Assembly (NCBI GenBank): GCA_022760355.1
Contig: JALEGB010000089.1
Coordinates: 42,543-106,542, forward strand
Source of the DNA: Neomegalonema sp.
Lineage (GTDB): Bacteria > Pseudomonadota > Alphaproteobacteria > Rhodobacterales > Rhodobacteraceae
Direction: 5' to 3'
DNA: 64,000 nt
In this document: positions 11,106-22,520 of the stretch, in pieces
Position numbering within the stretch: the stretch's first letter is position 1
How the letters are laid out: every line of letters begins with the position of its first letter
Notes under the pieces: generated by a model
The model's input: only the letters and a program-made list of their open reading frames with translations
Database searches by the model: none
What the model was told of the DNA's origin: nothing
Position numbers and translations under genes: made by a program

Positions 11106-12443
11106 ATGAGTGGCGATTACTGGGAGGCCGCTGAGGGCGGCCCAAAAGCGTTTGTACTGCACCCAGAACTGACGAAGCGGCGTGAGCCTTCACGTCGCGC
11201 AGCGGAGGGGCGGCTCGCAGAAGCGGTCGGTTTGGCGGAGGCGCTAAAGCTCGACATTGTCGTCTCCGAGATCGTCCCCGTGGTCGAGCCGCGCGCGGCC
11301 ACCTTGATGGGGCCAGGGCGGGTCGAGGATCTGGGAATGCGCCTCGCCGACGAAAAAGCGGAGCTTGCGATCGTCGACGCGCCGCTGACGCCCATTCAGC
11401 AGCGAAACTTGGAGCGCGCCTGGAAGGTCAAGGTCCTGGACCGTACGGCGTTGATCCTGGAAATCTTTGGCGACCGCGCGCAGACGCGCGAAGGCGTGTT
11501 GCAGGTCGAGCTGGCGCATTTGGAGTTCCAGAAAAGCCGGCTGGTCCGCAGTTGGACGCACCTTGAACGGCAACGGGGCGGCGCGGGCTTTATGGGCGGG
11601 CCCGGCGAAACTCAGATTGAGGCTGATAAACGGGTTATCTCGGAGAAAATCGTACGGCTGCGCCGCAAGCTGGCGAAAGTCGCGCAGACCCGAGAGCTGC
11701 ATCGGGCGGCCCGAAAGAAGGCGCCGCACCCGATTGTTGCGCTGGTGGGCTATACGAACGCCGGTAAATCCACCTTGTTCAACCGATTGACGGAGTCTGA
11801 TGCACTCGCGAAGGACATGCTGTTCGCGACGCTGGATCCCAGTATGCGCGGCGTTCGCCTGCCACGTGGGAAGGAAGTTATCTTTTCCGACACGGTGGGC
11901 TTCATTTCCGATCTTCCGACGCAGTTGGTCGCAGCTTTCCGGGCGACTCTTGAGGAAGTTTTGGAGGCGGATCTGATCGTCCATGTGCGCGATATCGCGG
12001 ATGATGAGAGTGAAGCGCAGCGGCTGGATGTTATTGACGTGCTGACCGAATTGGGCGTCGAAGAAGAAGCGCTGGTGAATTTGCTCGAGGCGCGGAATAA
12101 AATCGATTTGCTGGAGGCCGAGGCGCGCACCGCGACGCTGAACGAAGCGATGCGGGACGAGAACGCGATCTGTTTGTCGGCCCAGTCGGGTGAAGGCGTC
12201 GATGCGTTGCTCGCCGAGATCGAAACGCGGCTGGAGCAGGGCGCGAGCGAGTATGAGCTGGTGCTCAGTCCCAGCGCCGGCGCCGCGCAGGCGTGGCTGC
12301 ACTCCGAAGGCTGCGTCCTGGCGCGCACAGATAGCGAAGGCGAAGTGCGCTTCCGGCTCAAAATGAATAATCTGCAGCTTGGGCGGTTTGAAAAGCGATT
12401 TGGCGCGCGCTTATCGCCGGCGCGCGCCGCTGCGGCTGAATAA
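11106..12443 (+). CDS. hflX: Ribosome-associated GTPase HflX
   Basis: GGPGETQIEADKR, VALVGYTNAGKSTLFNRLT, DTVGFISDLP; follows hfq. Confidence 0.96.
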   Translation: MSGDYWEAAEGGPKAFVLHPELTKRREPSRRAAEGRLAEAVGLAEALKLDIVVSEIVPVVEPRAATLMGPGRVEDLGMRLADEKAELAIVDAPLTPIQQRNLERAWKVKVLDRTALILEIFGDRAQTREGVLQVELAHLEFQKSRLVRSWTHLERQRGGAGFMGGPGETQIEADKRVISEKIVRLRRKLAKVAQTRELHRAARKKAPHPIVALVGYTNAGKSTLFNRLTESDALAKDMLFATLDPSMRGVRLPRGKEVIFSDTVGFISDLPTQLVAAFRATLEEVLEADLIVHVRDIADDESEAQRLDVIDVLTELGVEEEALVNLLEARNKIDLLEAEARTATLNEAMRDENAICLSAQSGEGVDALLAEIETRLEQGASEYELVLSPSAGAAQAWLHSEGCVLARTDSEGEVRFRLKMNNLQLGRFEKRFGARLSPARAAAAE

Positions 12444-12553
12444 GGAGCATGGCCGCGTCGCTCGAAACGGCTTCGTTCGCACCATAATTTCGATTATCGA
12501 ACCGCGGCTGACGTGCTTTCTGACCGTCAAACCGCCGTTGAACGGATTGATCG

Positions 12554-13063
12554 ATGTCTCTGCCGGCAGACCTCGTTGGCGCTCAGCCGCAACCCGACCC
12601 AGCCTATCGCCGCTTTGTCAGCGCCGTGAAGCAGTCCGTCGGGCGGATGCGGGCTGGGCGGATTCATCATGTCGCGCCGCGGCGGCCGCGCTACAAAAGC
12701 TATTGGGCGATTTTCGCGCATGTGCAAATGGGATGGTCCGCCGAAGATCATCTGATCTTGTGCAATATCGATATGCCTAATCTTGTCGCTTTCGCGCGCC
12801 CGCATATTGCCGTCGCGGCCGTGCTTGAGGAGCTCGCCAATCAAACGCACGTTATCGCGAGCCAGGCCTATTCATTCGTGGAGTCGCCTGAGATGGCGAC
12901 GGCGCTGACAACCGAGCACGGGTATCACGCTTTGCCGGCGCGCCTGCTGGATGCGCCAGCGCAGGAGGAGGATCTTGCGCGCCTCCCGCACGGCTATCAG
13001 GACGAGATAGCGTACTGGCGCCCCGACAGCCTCGGAGAGATCTTATTCAACCACTGGGATTGA
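12554..13063 (+). CDS. Hypothetical protein (169 aa)
   Basis: Open frame between hflX and convergent YciI gene; no family recognised. Confidence 0.6.
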   Translation: MSLPADLVGAQPQPDPAYRRFVSAVKQSVGRMRAGRIHHVAPRRPRYKSYWAIFAHVQMGWSAEDHLILCNIDMPNLVAFARPHIAVAAVLEELANQTHVIASQAYSFVESPEMATALTTEHGYHALPARLLDAPAQEEDLARLPHGYQDEIAYWRPDSLGEILFNHWD

Positions 13064-13108
13064 GCATGGTGGCACATGCTTAAACGCCCTTCCCCATCCT
13101 ACCACCCA

Positions 13109-13393
13109 TCAGCCTTTTAGATGTTCGAGCGCGGGCGTTGTGCGGTTCGGATCAATCTCGTAGATCTCGGCGTCGACAACCTCCGCAACGACGAACGGGT
13201 CCCGGTTAATCCGAGCCTCTAGCGCAGCGCGGCTCTCTTCGGTGGCGATAATGGCGCCGCCGCCGACATCTAGCGACCCAACGCAGTGGAAGACGCCATC
13301 CGAAAAACCCTCCGCAATCCAGGCGTTGTGAGCGGCCATATGCTCGGGCGCGTCAGCTTTGTGCTTCGAGAACTTTAGAAAAACGACGAACAT
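13109..13393 (-). CDS. YciI family protein
   Basis: MFVVFLKFSKHKADAPEHMAAHNAWIAEGFSDGVFHCVGSLDVGGGAIIA...DPFVVAEVVDAEIYEIDP is typical of YciI fold. Confidence 0.85.
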   Translation of the reverse strand: MFVVFLKFSKHKADAPEHMAAHNAWIAEGFSDGVFHCVGSLDVGGGAIIATEESRAALEARINRDPFVVAEVVDAEIYEIDPNRTTPALEHLKG

Positions 13394-13410
13394 CTTACTC
13401 TTTCATTTGG

Positions 13411-14004
13411 CTAGCTTGGTTGATCTTGAGGCAAGGCCGGCTGGTCGATGGAGTCGAGCCAGCGCTCCAATGCGGCGACTTCCGTTTCTACGAAGGCGGG
13501 ATCACGAAAAGCCATCGCCAGAGCCGTGACGCCTTGGGAGCGTCCGAGCAGATGGAGCGCAAGGGCTTCCGCCCCCTGCGTACGCCCAAGGCTGCGAAAT
13601 TGTTCTGCGAGCCAATCGCGAAACAGGCCGAAGATTTGGCGCGCGCTGTTTTGGGCGACATGCTCGAGCTTCGCGAGTTCGGCGCAGAGCGTGCCAACTG
13701 GGCAGCCATGGGCCATGATTTTCGCTTGATTAACAATGAGGATCTGAATGAAAGCGCGGATCCGATCTTTGGGTTCCGGGAAGGCCGACGCCCATTGGTC
13801 CAACATCATCCGAGTGTTCGCCATGCGGCGCTCAACGACGGCGTCCAGCAGGTCATCTTTCTTTTTGAAATGATGGTAGAAGTTGCCGCGCGAGATCCCG
13901 ACCGCTTGCGCGATATCTGCGAAAGATGTCGCTTCGAACCCCCGCTCATAGAACAGTTGATCCGCCCTCTCGATGATATGTTGGCGTGTTGAGACCTTGC
14001 CCAC
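13411..14004 (-). CDS. TetR/AcrR family transcriptional regulator
   Basis: N-terminal HTH: RQHIIERADQLFYERGFEATSFADIAQAVGISRGNFYHHFKKKDDLL. Confidence 0.95.
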   Translation of the reverse strand: MGKVSTRQHIIERADQLFYERGFEATSFADIAQAVGISRGNFYHHFKKKDDLLDAVVERRMANTRMMLDQWASAFPEPKDRIRAFIQILIVNQAKIMAHGCPVGTLCAELAKLEHVAQNSARQIFGLFRDWLAEQFRSLGRTQGAEALALHLLGRSQGVTALAMAFRDPAFVETEVAALERWLDSIDQPALPQDQPS

Positions 14005-14032
14005 CTGCTCGCTCCTTCTTCCGCCGCTAAAT

Positions 14033-14080
14033 TAGGACGCTCGACCTATTTCGGCAAGGCGAAATAGGACAAGTGACCTA
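14033..14080. promoter_or_regulatory. Putative TetR operator pair
   Basis: Two 16-bp units TAGGACGCTCGACCTA (14033-14048) and TAGGACAAGTGACCTA (14065-14080) spaced 32 bp, with a 9-bp inverted repeat CCTATTTCG/CGAAATAGG between them, just upstream of the TetR gene. Confidence 0.65.
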
Positions 14081-14159
14081 GTTTTTGCTTCAGAGACGCC
14101 CTCCCCTGTCGCCCCGCGATGCTTTACGCAGGGGCGGATGGTTCGATGGAGGGTGACAG

Positions 14160-15077
14160 ATGAAATCCCAACGGTTGCAGCAGAGCGATGCGCGCCTTCG
14201 CGAGGACGCGACAACCGCCGAGGCCGGGCTTTCGCGGCTGACTGAGATTATGCAGCGGCTGCGGGACCCCGATGGCGGCTGTCCTTGGGATGTGGTCCAG
14301 ACCCATACCAGCATCGCCCCTTATGCAATTGATGAGGCCTACGAGGTCGTCGACGCGATTGAACGCAATGATATGCCCGATCTTTGCGAAGAGCTGGGGG
14401 ATCTGCAGCTTCAGGTCGTCTATCACGCCGAAATGGCGGCGGAGCGTGGCGACTTTGATCTGACGGATGTCATGCGCGCCGTTTGCGAAAAAATGATCCG
14501 CCGGCACCCGCATGTGTTCGGCGACGCGAAGGAAGCGCCCGATTGGGAGAGCATCAAGGCTGAAGAGCGCCGGCTGAAAGCGGCGCAGCGGCCGAAGGAT
14601 GAGCCTGCGCCGCAAAGCGCGCTCGACGGCGCTCCGGTAACGCTGCCGGCGCTGGATAAGGCGGTGGAGCTGCAAAAACGGGCGGCGAAAGTCGGGTTTG
14701 ACTGGCCCGACATTGAGCCGGTGTTGGCCAAGGTGGCGGAAGAAAGTGCGGAGCTCGCCGAAGCGCGGCGTGAGCTGGCTGCGTTGGAGGCGCAGGCCGA
14801 TCGCGCTGAGCGTGCGGCGAAGCGGGACGCCGTGACCGAAGAATTTGGCGATCTCCTGTTTGTCATGGCCAATCTGGCTCGATGGATGAAGATCGATCCG
14901 GAGGAGGCGCTGCGCCGAGCCAACTTGAAGTTTGAGCGCCGGTTCCGGGCGGTTGAGGCGTCGCTCGCAGCCGAGGGGAAGCGCCCGGAGCAGGTTGATC
15001 TGGCGGAGATGGACCGGCACTGGGATGCGGAGAAGGCGCGCGAGAGGGCGCGCAAGCAAGCTACCGCGGGTGAGTGA
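14160..15077 (+). CDS. mazG: Nucleoside triphosphate pyrophosphohydrolase MazG
   Basis: LTEIMQRLRDPDGGCPWDVVQTHTSIAPYAIDEAYEVVDAIE...EELGDLQLQVVYHAEMA and second EFGDLLFVMANLARW. Confidence 0.95.
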   Translation: MKSQRLQQSDARLREDATTAEAGLSRLTEIMQRLRDPDGGCPWDVVQTHTSIAPYAIDEAYEVVDAIERNDMPDLCEELGDLQLQVVYHAEMAAERGDFDLTDVMRAVCEKMIRRHPHVFGDAKEAPDWESIKAEERRLKAAQRPKDEPAPQSALDGAPVTLPALDKAVELQKRAAKVGFDWPDIEPVLAKVAEESAELAEARRELAALEAQADRAERAAKRDAVTEEFGDLLFVMANLARWMKIDPEEALRRANLKFERRFRAVEASLAAEGKRPEQVDLAEMDRHWDAEKARERARKQATAGE

Positions 15078-15240
15078 CGCTAAGTCTCGCGTCAAAGCCC
15101 TTGCGTCCGCCGATCTCTAGTTGATCTTCCCGCGGACCTTCGTATTGTCCGGCCACGCCCGGCGGGCGGCGCCCGACCCACCGAAGCGACCCCGACCCAC
15201 CGAAGCGACAAGGTCAATTGCGGACGAGGAGCCGGGCGAT

Positions 15241-15690
15241 ATGACCGAGAGCGATATTCTGGCCCGCTGCGAGGCGCGAGGCTTGCGGATGACGGAGCAG
15301 CGCCGGGTTGTGGCGCGGGCTTTGTCGCAGGCGACGGATCATCCGGACGCTGAGGAGCTGCATCGCCGCGCGGCTGAAATTGATCCGAACATTTCGATGG
15401 CGACCGTTTATCGAACGGTTCGGTTGTTTGAAGAAAACGGCATTATAGAGCGGCATGAATTCCGGGATGGTCGCGCACGTTATGAAGATGCGGAGCGGGA
15501 TCATCACGATCACCTGATCGATCTACGGTCGGGCGAAGTGATCGAGTTCGTTGACGCCGAAATCGAGCGGCTGCAGAAGGAAGTCGCAAAACGGTTGGGC
15601 TATCGCCTGGTCGACCACCGACTTGAACTCTATGCCGTGAAGCTCGAGGAGCCGACGACTGATGCGGCGGCGGACGAGCCTGACAAGTAA
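15241..15690 (+). CDS. Fur family transcriptional regulator (Fur/Mur-like)
   Basis: MTESDILARCEARGLRMTEQRRVVARALSQ...SMATVYRTVRLFEENGIIERHEF...HHDHLIDLRSGEVIEF; start taken at 15241 instead of track start 15121. Confidence 0.92.
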   Translation: MTESDILARCEARGLRMTEQRRVVARALSQATDHPDAEELHRRAAEIDPNISMATVYRTVRLFEENGIIERHEFRDGRARYEDAERDHHDHLIDLRSGEVIEFVDAEIERLQKEVAKRLGYRLVDHRLELYAVKLEEPTTDAAADEPDK

Positions 15691-15739
15691 TCAGATCCTA
15701 CAATCTTCGCGCTGGCTGATAGAGCGGCGCTGACAATAA

Positions 15740-17032
<1,293 letters not shown>

Positions 17033-17050
17033 GCGCCGCCATCGAAAAAT

Positions 17051-17076
17051 GGGAGCGCGGCGGAGGCGGCGCTCCC
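17051..17076 (+). terminator. Hairpin 3' of eno (no strong U tract)
   Basis: GGGAGCGC ... GCGCTCCC, 8-bp stem. Confidence 0.45.
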
Positions 17077-17184
17077 CTGCCCCGCCAATCTTGCAAGTCG
17101 TCGAGGCGTTTACGGTAGGCTAACCCTGATGCGGCAGCTTCGCTGGAGCAGGCCGCGCGGGGCGGCGATTGTTTCGGGGAAATT

Positions 17185-17475
17185 ATGCGTTCAGCCACTC
17201 TTAGCCTGACGACGCTTACGGCCATCGCCTGCGGATTTGTTTATACAATCGGTCAGATCTCGGTGGATTACGCCGAGCAAAGCAAGCTGCGTGAAGATGT
17301 GGCGCGGCGGGGTGAGATCGTTGATCGGCTCAAGGCGGATCGGGACCGGCTGCAGGATCGCATCGCTCGGCTTACCGGCCCGGAAATCGATGTCGAGCTA
17401 TTGGACGAGCATCTGCGCCGCGCCTTGGGCGTCGGCCGCGCTGACGAAGTGCTGCTGCTGCCGCCCAAGCGCTAG
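17185..17475 (+). CDS. FtsB/DivIC septum formation initiator family protein
   Basis: Single TM then coiled coil (LREDVARRGEIVDRLKADRDRLQDRIARL...) and conserved ELLDEHLRRALGV; next to eno as in many proteobacteria. Confidence 0.85.
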   Translation: MRSATLSLTTLTAIACGFVYTIGQISVDYAEQSKLREDVARRGEIVDRLKADRDRLQDRIARLTGPEIDVELLDEHLRRALGVGRADEVLLLPPKR

Positions 17476-17520
17476 GGCGCGAATTCCTAAATCTGGCTCA
17501 TTCAGTCTCTAAACGTCTGT

Positions 17521-17570
17521 TTTGTCGTACTTTTTGGCCGCCAGATGGGCCCATCCAATTTCAAATCGCT
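17521..17570 (-). repeat. Dispersed nested-palindrome repeat, copy B (degenerate, 3' of tyrS)
   Basis: Reverse complement agcgatttgaaattggatgggcccatctggcggccaaaaagtacgacaaa aligns to copies A and C across the first ~35 nt. Confidence 0.6.
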
Positions 17571-17617
17571 GTGGGCGCAAGCCGATCTATGCTGATCGCC
17601 TCGCGCCGTTCCCATGA

Positions 17618-18886
17618 TCAGGCGCGGCTGACCAGCGCGTGCCGTTTTTTGCCTGCCGACAGTTTCAGCGCGCCATCGGCGAAGCGGCTTTCGGCGATCT
17701 GTTCGCCTGGGTCGCCGACCGTCTCCCCCTCGATCTTCGCGCCGCCTTCGGCGATCAGCCGCTTGGCCTCCTTGCCTGATTTCGCGAGCCCGGCCTTCAC
17801 AAACAGCTGCGCCGCCGCAATGGAGCCATTGTCGAAATCGCTGTCAGCAAGCTCATGGCGGGGCAGATCAGCGCCGGCCCCGCCTGCTTCGAAGGTCTCC
17901 CGCGCCGTCTTCTCCGCCGCCGCGGCCGCCTCAGCGCCATGGGCGAGCGTTGTGACCTCATTCGCCAGCCGGATCTTCGCGTCGTTGATTTCAGAGCCTT
18001 GCAGCGCCCCAAGCCGCTCACATTCCTCAATCGGCAGTTCGGTGAACAATTTCAGGAACTTGCCGACATCGGCGTCAGAGGTGTTGCGCCAGAACTGCCA
18101 GAAATCATACGGGCTCAGCAGTTCGGCGTCCAACCAGATCGCGCCCTGGGCGGTTTTGCCCATCTTTGAGCCGTCTGATTTGGTGAGCAACGGCGTGGTC
18201 AGGCCGAACAGTTCGACCTGCTCAACCCGGCGGCCGAGATCCGTGCCGTTGACGATGTTGCCCCATTGATCCGATCCGCCGATCTGCAGCCGGCAGCCGT
18301 AGCGCCGGTTCAGCTCCACGAAATCATAGGCTTGCAACAGCATGTAGTTGAACTCGAGGAAGCTGAGCGGCTGCTCGCGATCAAGCCGGAGACGCACGCT
18401 GTCGAATGTCAGCATCCGGTTGACGGAGAAATGGCGGCCGTAATCGCGCAGAAACTCGATATAGTTGATCTGATCGAGCCAATCGGCGTTATCGACCATG
18501 ATCGCATCAGTTGGGCCGTCTCCGAAGCTCAGATATTTCTCGAATACCCGGCGAATGCCCGCTTTGTTCGCCTCAATATCGGCCGGCGTCAGCATTTTAC
18601 GCGCTTCGTCCTTACCGGACGGATCGCCGATCTTGGTTGTGCCGCCGCCCATCACGACGATCGGCTTGTGGCCGCATTTCTGCAGCCAGCGCAGCATCAT
18701 GATCTGAACCAGGCTGCCGACATGCAGAGACTTTGCAGTCAGATCGAAGCCGATATAGCCCGGCGTTACGCCTTCCGAGAGCGTTTCATCCAGCGCGGCC
18801 AGATCGGTCGCGGCTTGATAATAGCCGCGCTCTTCAAATGTGCGCAGAAACTCGGATGTGGGGCGGAACGCGTCTTCAGCGGCCAT
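17618..18886 (-). CDS. tyrS: Tyrosyl-tRNA synthetase
   Basis: [27 protein letters not shown] (HIGH region), [29 protein letters not shown] (KMSKS-like), C-terminal S4-like. Confidence 0.98.
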   Translation of the reverse strand: MAAEDAFRPTSEFLRTFEERGYYQAATDLAALDETLSEGVTPGYIGFDLTAKSLHVGSLVQIMMLRWLQKCGHKPIVVMGGGTTKIGDPSGKDEARKMLTPADIEANKAGIRRVFEKYLSFGDGPTDAIMVDNADWLDQINYIEFLRDYGRHFSVNRMLTFDSVRLRLDREQPLSFLEFNYMLLQAYDFVELNRRYGCRLQIGGSDQWGNIVNGTDLGRRVEQVELFGLTTPLLTKSDGSKMGKTAQGAIWLDAELLSPYDFWQFWRNTSDADVGKFLKLFTELPIEECERLGALQGSEINDAKIRLANEVTTLAHGAEAAAAAEKTARETFEAGGAGADLPRHELADSDFDNGSIAAAQLFVKAGLAKSGKEAKRLIAEGGAKIEGETVGDPGEQIAESRFADGALKLSAGKKRHALVSRA

Positions 18887-18990
18887 TTCGCCAAGCCTTC
18901 TTTTATTCGCATGTCGCCGCGGGGATCGCAGCGATGGGCGTGTCTATAGGCGCCGCGGAAGCGGTCGGCTAGTCTCTGGCGCAGATTCGG

Positions 18991-20145
18991 TTGGAGGCGG
19001 CGATGAGCGACGCGCAAATGCGTTGGGTTTTAGGGTTTATGTCCGGCACATCGCTGGATGGGGTCGATGCGGCGGTGCTTCAAACCGATGGCGAGGCGAT
19101 TGCGGGCTTTGGTCCGACCTCTTATCGCGCCTATACGCCGCAGGAGCATGAGTCGTTGCAACAGGCCTTGGTTCAGGCGGCGAAAACGCCGCTGACGGTG
19201 GCCATGGACCCAACCTGTTGGCGGGCCGAGGCGCAGCTGGTGGCGCAGGCGCATTTGGACTGTGCAGCCCAGCTGCGCAGCGGCGGCGCATCATTTGATC
19301 TGGCGGGCTTTCACGGCCAAACGCTGCTGCATCGCCCTGATGACGGCGCGACGCTGCAAATCGGCGATGCTCGAGGTCTCGCTGACGGGATCGGCGCCTC
19401 GGTCGTGCATGATTTTCGCTCGGCGGATATTGCGGCGGGCGGGCAAGGCGCGCCATTCGCGTCGTTTTATCATTTCGCCCTCGCCCGCTTCGCTCGGCTC
19501 GACGCGCCGTGCGCCTTTCTGAATATGGGCGGCGTCGGCAATGTCACCTTCGTCGATCCTTCCGCGGATCGGCCGGAAGCGCCCGGCGCGCTGTTGGCGT
19601 TCGATACGGGCCCGGCAAACGCGCCGGTTGACGATTTTGTCCGAGCGCGCGGCGCCGGGGCGTATGATAAGGACGGCGCATTGGCGCAACGCGGTCGGCT
19701 TGATGGGGCTCTGGTTTCCCGTTGGGTCGCGCAGTCCCCCTATCTCGCCGCTCCTGCGCCGAAATCTCTGGATCGGAACGATTTCGCCGGCGTCCTTGCG
19801 GATCTTGACGATCACACCACCGAAGATGGCGCGGCGACGTTGGTGGATTTCGCCGCCGCCTGCGTTGCGGAAGCGGTCCGGTTTGCGCCGCAAGCGCCGT
19901 CGCGATGGTTCGTGTGCGGCGGCGGCCGGCGCAATCAGGCGTTGATGGCGCGGCTCGGCGCCCGGCTGGGCGCGCCCGTCCTGCCTGTGGAGGCGATCGG
20001 AGTGGATGGCGACTTTGTGGAGGCGCAAGCTTTTGCGTATTTGGCGGCGCGTTCGGTTCGCGGCCTGCCTCTTTCCGCGCCAGGAACCACGGGATGCCCC
20101 CTTCCCGTCTCTGGCGGCCGTCTGATCGAGCCTGCGGGCGGGTGA
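18991..20145 (+). CDS. anmK: Anhydro-N-acetylmuramic acid kinase
   Basis: VLGFMSGTSLDGVDAAVLQTDG, GFHGQTLLHRP, LNMGGVGNVTF, VCGGGRRNQALM. Confidence 0.96.
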   Translation: MEAAMSDAQMRWVLGFMSGTSLDGVDAAVLQTDGEAIAGFGPTSYRAYTPQEHESLQQALVQAAKTPLTVAMDPTCWRAEAQLVAQAHLDCAAQLRSGGASFDLAGFHGQTLLHRPDDGATLQIGDARGLADGIGASVVHDFRSADIAAGGQGAPFASFYHFALARFARLDAPCAFLNMGGVGNVTFVDPSADRPEAPGALLAFDTGPANAPVDDFVRARGAGAYDKDGALAQRGRLDGALVSRWVAQSPYLAAPAPKSLDRNDFAGVLADLDDHTTEDGAATLVDFAAACVAEAVRFAPQAPSRWFVCGGGRRNQALMARLGARLGAPVLPVEAIGVDGDFVEAQAFAYLAARSVRGLPLSAPGTTGCPLPVSGGRLIEPAGG

Positions 20146-20331
20146 CCGATGCGCCGATCGTTCTGTTCCTTAGCAGCTTTTTCATCGAAGGACGGCTGCG
20201 TATGTCCTCCGCCGTGGGGCTGGGCGCGCATCTGATGGCGCTCCGCGGTTAAAAAATGTGGAATTTTACCGACATGCGGGATAGGCGTCGGCTCGAGATT
20301 CGCGTCCGAGCTATCTGGGAGTGTTGGCATT

Positions 20332-20871
20332 ATGAAACTTCAATTGTTCAGTCGCGCGCATGCAAGCGCGCTGGTGGCGTGGGTGCTGGCGGCGACATTG
20401 TGCGGCGGCGCTATTGCGCAATCAACTTACCGGGATAAGTCGCTCTCCGACGCGCCAATCATGCATTTCTCGGACAAAGATCCGGCGATGAATGATGCGA
20501 TGCGGCGCGCCCATGCAAGCCTAAGCGTGTTTCAGAAGCTGATGGCCGAGGATCCGAAGGGCGTCGCCTTGGTGAAGGTCGCGCTGCCGGTTCCGTCCCG
20601 CGGCACGGTCTATAAATGGATGTTGCTGGTGGACTGGAATGGGGGCAATCCGAAAGGGCGGTTCTTGCAGGGCTCGCCAACGCTGGGCATTAAAGCCGGC
20701 GACGCGTACGCCGCAAAGTCTGCGCAGATTGTGGATTGGACTTTCCTGGAAAGACCGTTGGACAGCGGTAAGATCCACGGGGACTTCACCACGCGGGTTA
20801 TGCTCACGCGCGATCCGGGCGCGCTCGGGCCCGATTATCCAAAGCGTCATCAACCTTTGCCGAAACCCTGA
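20332..20871 (+). CDS. DUF2314-like exported protein, paralog 1
   Basis: Signal peptide, DPAMNDAMRRAHASLSVFQKLM..., QIVDWTFLERP...IHGDFTTRVML typical of DUF2314/YegJ-like. Confidence 0.75.
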   Translation: MKLQLFSRAHASALVAWVLAATLCGGAIAQSTYRDKSLSDAPIMHFSDKDPAMNDAMRRAHASLSVFQKLMAEDPKGVALVKVALPVPSRGTVYKWMLLVDWNGGNPKGRFLQGSPTLGIKAGDAYAAKSAQIVDWTFLERPLDSGKIHGDFTTRVMLTRDPGALGPDYPKRHQPLPKP

Positions 20872-20906
20872 TAGATCGCAGCGACTGAACTTAGGAGGCG
20901 CCGACA

Positions 20907-21413
20907 ATGGTTGATTTCTTAAAACTGTTTGGACGCAGCGCCGTGTTTGCGGTGACAGTTTTGTTGAGCGTTGCGGGCGCTCCGGCGCAGGCGGAAGATC
21001 CGAACATTCGCTACGTACGCACGGATGACCCGGAAATGAACGCGGCGATTGCGGCCGCGCGCAAGAGCCTGCCGGCAATGAAGGCGCTGGTTGCGAAGCA
21101 TCCAAAAGCGCGGCCGTTTGTGAAAGTCGCCATCGCGCATAGCGCCGGAAAGGAGCACATTTGGATGTTCTTTGAGGGGGTGCGCGAAGGCATGTATGTT
21201 GGCGTCATTGCCAACAACGGGAAAATGATCCCTCAAAAAGTGGGCGACTATTTCAAAGCTAAGCCGGAATGGATCTCTGATTGGATGTTGATGGCCCCGC
21301 CTGAGCGGACTGGCGCCATTTACGGCGCGTTTACGCTGCGCGTGCTGTTTAAGCGCCATCCTGATGCAGCCCCCGCGGCCTACAAAGCGCGCCTGCAGCC
21401 TTTGCCGAAGTAA
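20907..21413 (+). CDS. DUF2314-like exported protein, paralog 2
   Basis: Signal peptide, DDPEMNAAIAAARKSLPAMKALV...ISDWMLMAPPERTGAIYGAFTLRVLFKRHPDAAP; same layout as upstream gene. Confidence 0.75.
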   Translation: MVDFLKLFGRSAVFAVTVLLSVAGAPAQAEDPNIRYVRTDDPEMNAAIAAARKSLPAMKALVAKHPKARPFVKVAIAHSAGKEHIWMFFEGVREGMYVGVIANNGKMIPQKVGDYFKAKPEWISDWMLMAPPERTGAIYGAFTLRVLFKRHPDAAPAAYKARLQPLPK

Positions 21414-21533
21414 CGGCGCGCGGCGCGATGCGCGCTTGATCGATGTCGCGGCGACTGGGCGGTTTTGTTCGGCGCGACACTCACTATAATGAGGGGCGAG
21501 AGCGGCCCTCCCGCGCCGCTGAAACGGACTGCT

Positions 21534-22520
21534 ATGACCGATACAGCATCGACCCCCGCTTCCGATGACGATCGCCCGGCCGAACAAGCGCCGCGGCTGC
21601 GCCACCCTGAAAAAGCTCATAAGCCGGACAACGCGTCCCCGCGAAAGCCCTCTTGGATCCGTGTGAAAGCGCCGAGCAGCGCTGGATATGTGGGAACGCG
21701 TGAGGTGATCAAAACCCATGGGCTGTCGACCGTTTGTCAGGAGGCCGGTTGTCCCAATGTTGGCGAGTGCTGGGATAAAGGCCACGCCACGATGATGATC
21801 ATGGGCGAGATCTGCACGCGCGGCTGCAGCTTCTGCAATATCGCCACGGGTCGGCCAGATGCGCTCGACCCTTTCGAGCCTGGGCGGGTGGCCTTGGCGG
21901 TGCAGAAGCTCGGGCTCAACCATGTTGTGATCACGTCGGTTGATCGTGACGATCTGGATGATGGCGGCGCGGAGCATATCGCGCAAACGATCCGAGCGGT
22001 GCGGCACCGCGCGCCTGAGGCGACGATTGAAGTCCTGACGCCTGACTTCCTGAAAAAGGACCGGGCGCTCGAGATCGTGGTGGAGGCGCGGCCGGACGTG
22101 TTTAACCACAATTTGGAAACCGTGCCTGGCCTGTATCCGGAAGTGCGCCCTGGCGCGCGCTACTATCACTCGCTGCGGCTGCTGGAGCGCGTGAAGGAAA
22201 TTGACCCCACGATGTTCACAAAGTCGGGGCTCATGGTCGGTCTTGGCGAAACCCGGCAAGCGGTGTTGCAGGTCATGGATGATATGCGCGTCGCCGATAT
22301 CGATTTTTTGACGATCGGGCAGTATCTGCAGCCGACGCCCAAGCATCACGCCGTGGCGCGGTATGTCGAGCCGTCGGAGTTTTCTGAGTATGAGCGGCTG
22401 GCCTACACAAAGGGCTTTTTAATGGTGTCGGCGACTCCGCTTACCCGTTCCTCCTACCATGCGGGCGATGATTTTGAGCGGATGCGGGCGGCGCGGGACG
22501 CGAAGCATGCCGCAAAGTGA
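21534..22520 (+). CDS. lipA: Lipoyl synthase (track ORF begins 21465)
   Basis: [39 protein letters not shown] radical SAM and LipA-specific clusters. Confidence 0.97.
   Translation: MTDTASTPASDDDRPAEQAPRLRHPEKAHKPDNASPRKPSWIRVKAPSSAGYVGTREVIKTHGLSTVCQEAGCPNVGECWDKGHATMMIMGEICTRGCSFCNIATGRPDALDPFEPGRVALAVQKLGLNHVVITSVDRDDLDDGGAEHIAQTIRAVRHRAPEATIEVLTPDFLKKDRALEIVVEARPDVFNHNLETVPGLYPEVRPGARYYHSLRLLERVKEIDPTMFTKSGLMVGLGETRQAVLQVMDDMRVADIDFLTIGQYLQPTPKHHAVARYVEPSEFSEYERLAYTKGFLMVSATPLTRSSYHAGDDFERMRAARDAKHAAK

Noticed and set aside
11244-12302. 352-aa minus-strand ORF antisense to hflX
   Set aside because: Shadow of hflX coding frame.
20919-22349. 476-aa minus-strand ORF antisense to DUF2314 gene 2 and lipA
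   Set aside because: Lies entirely opposite well-supported CDSs; His/Arg-rich translation typical of high-GC antisense frames.
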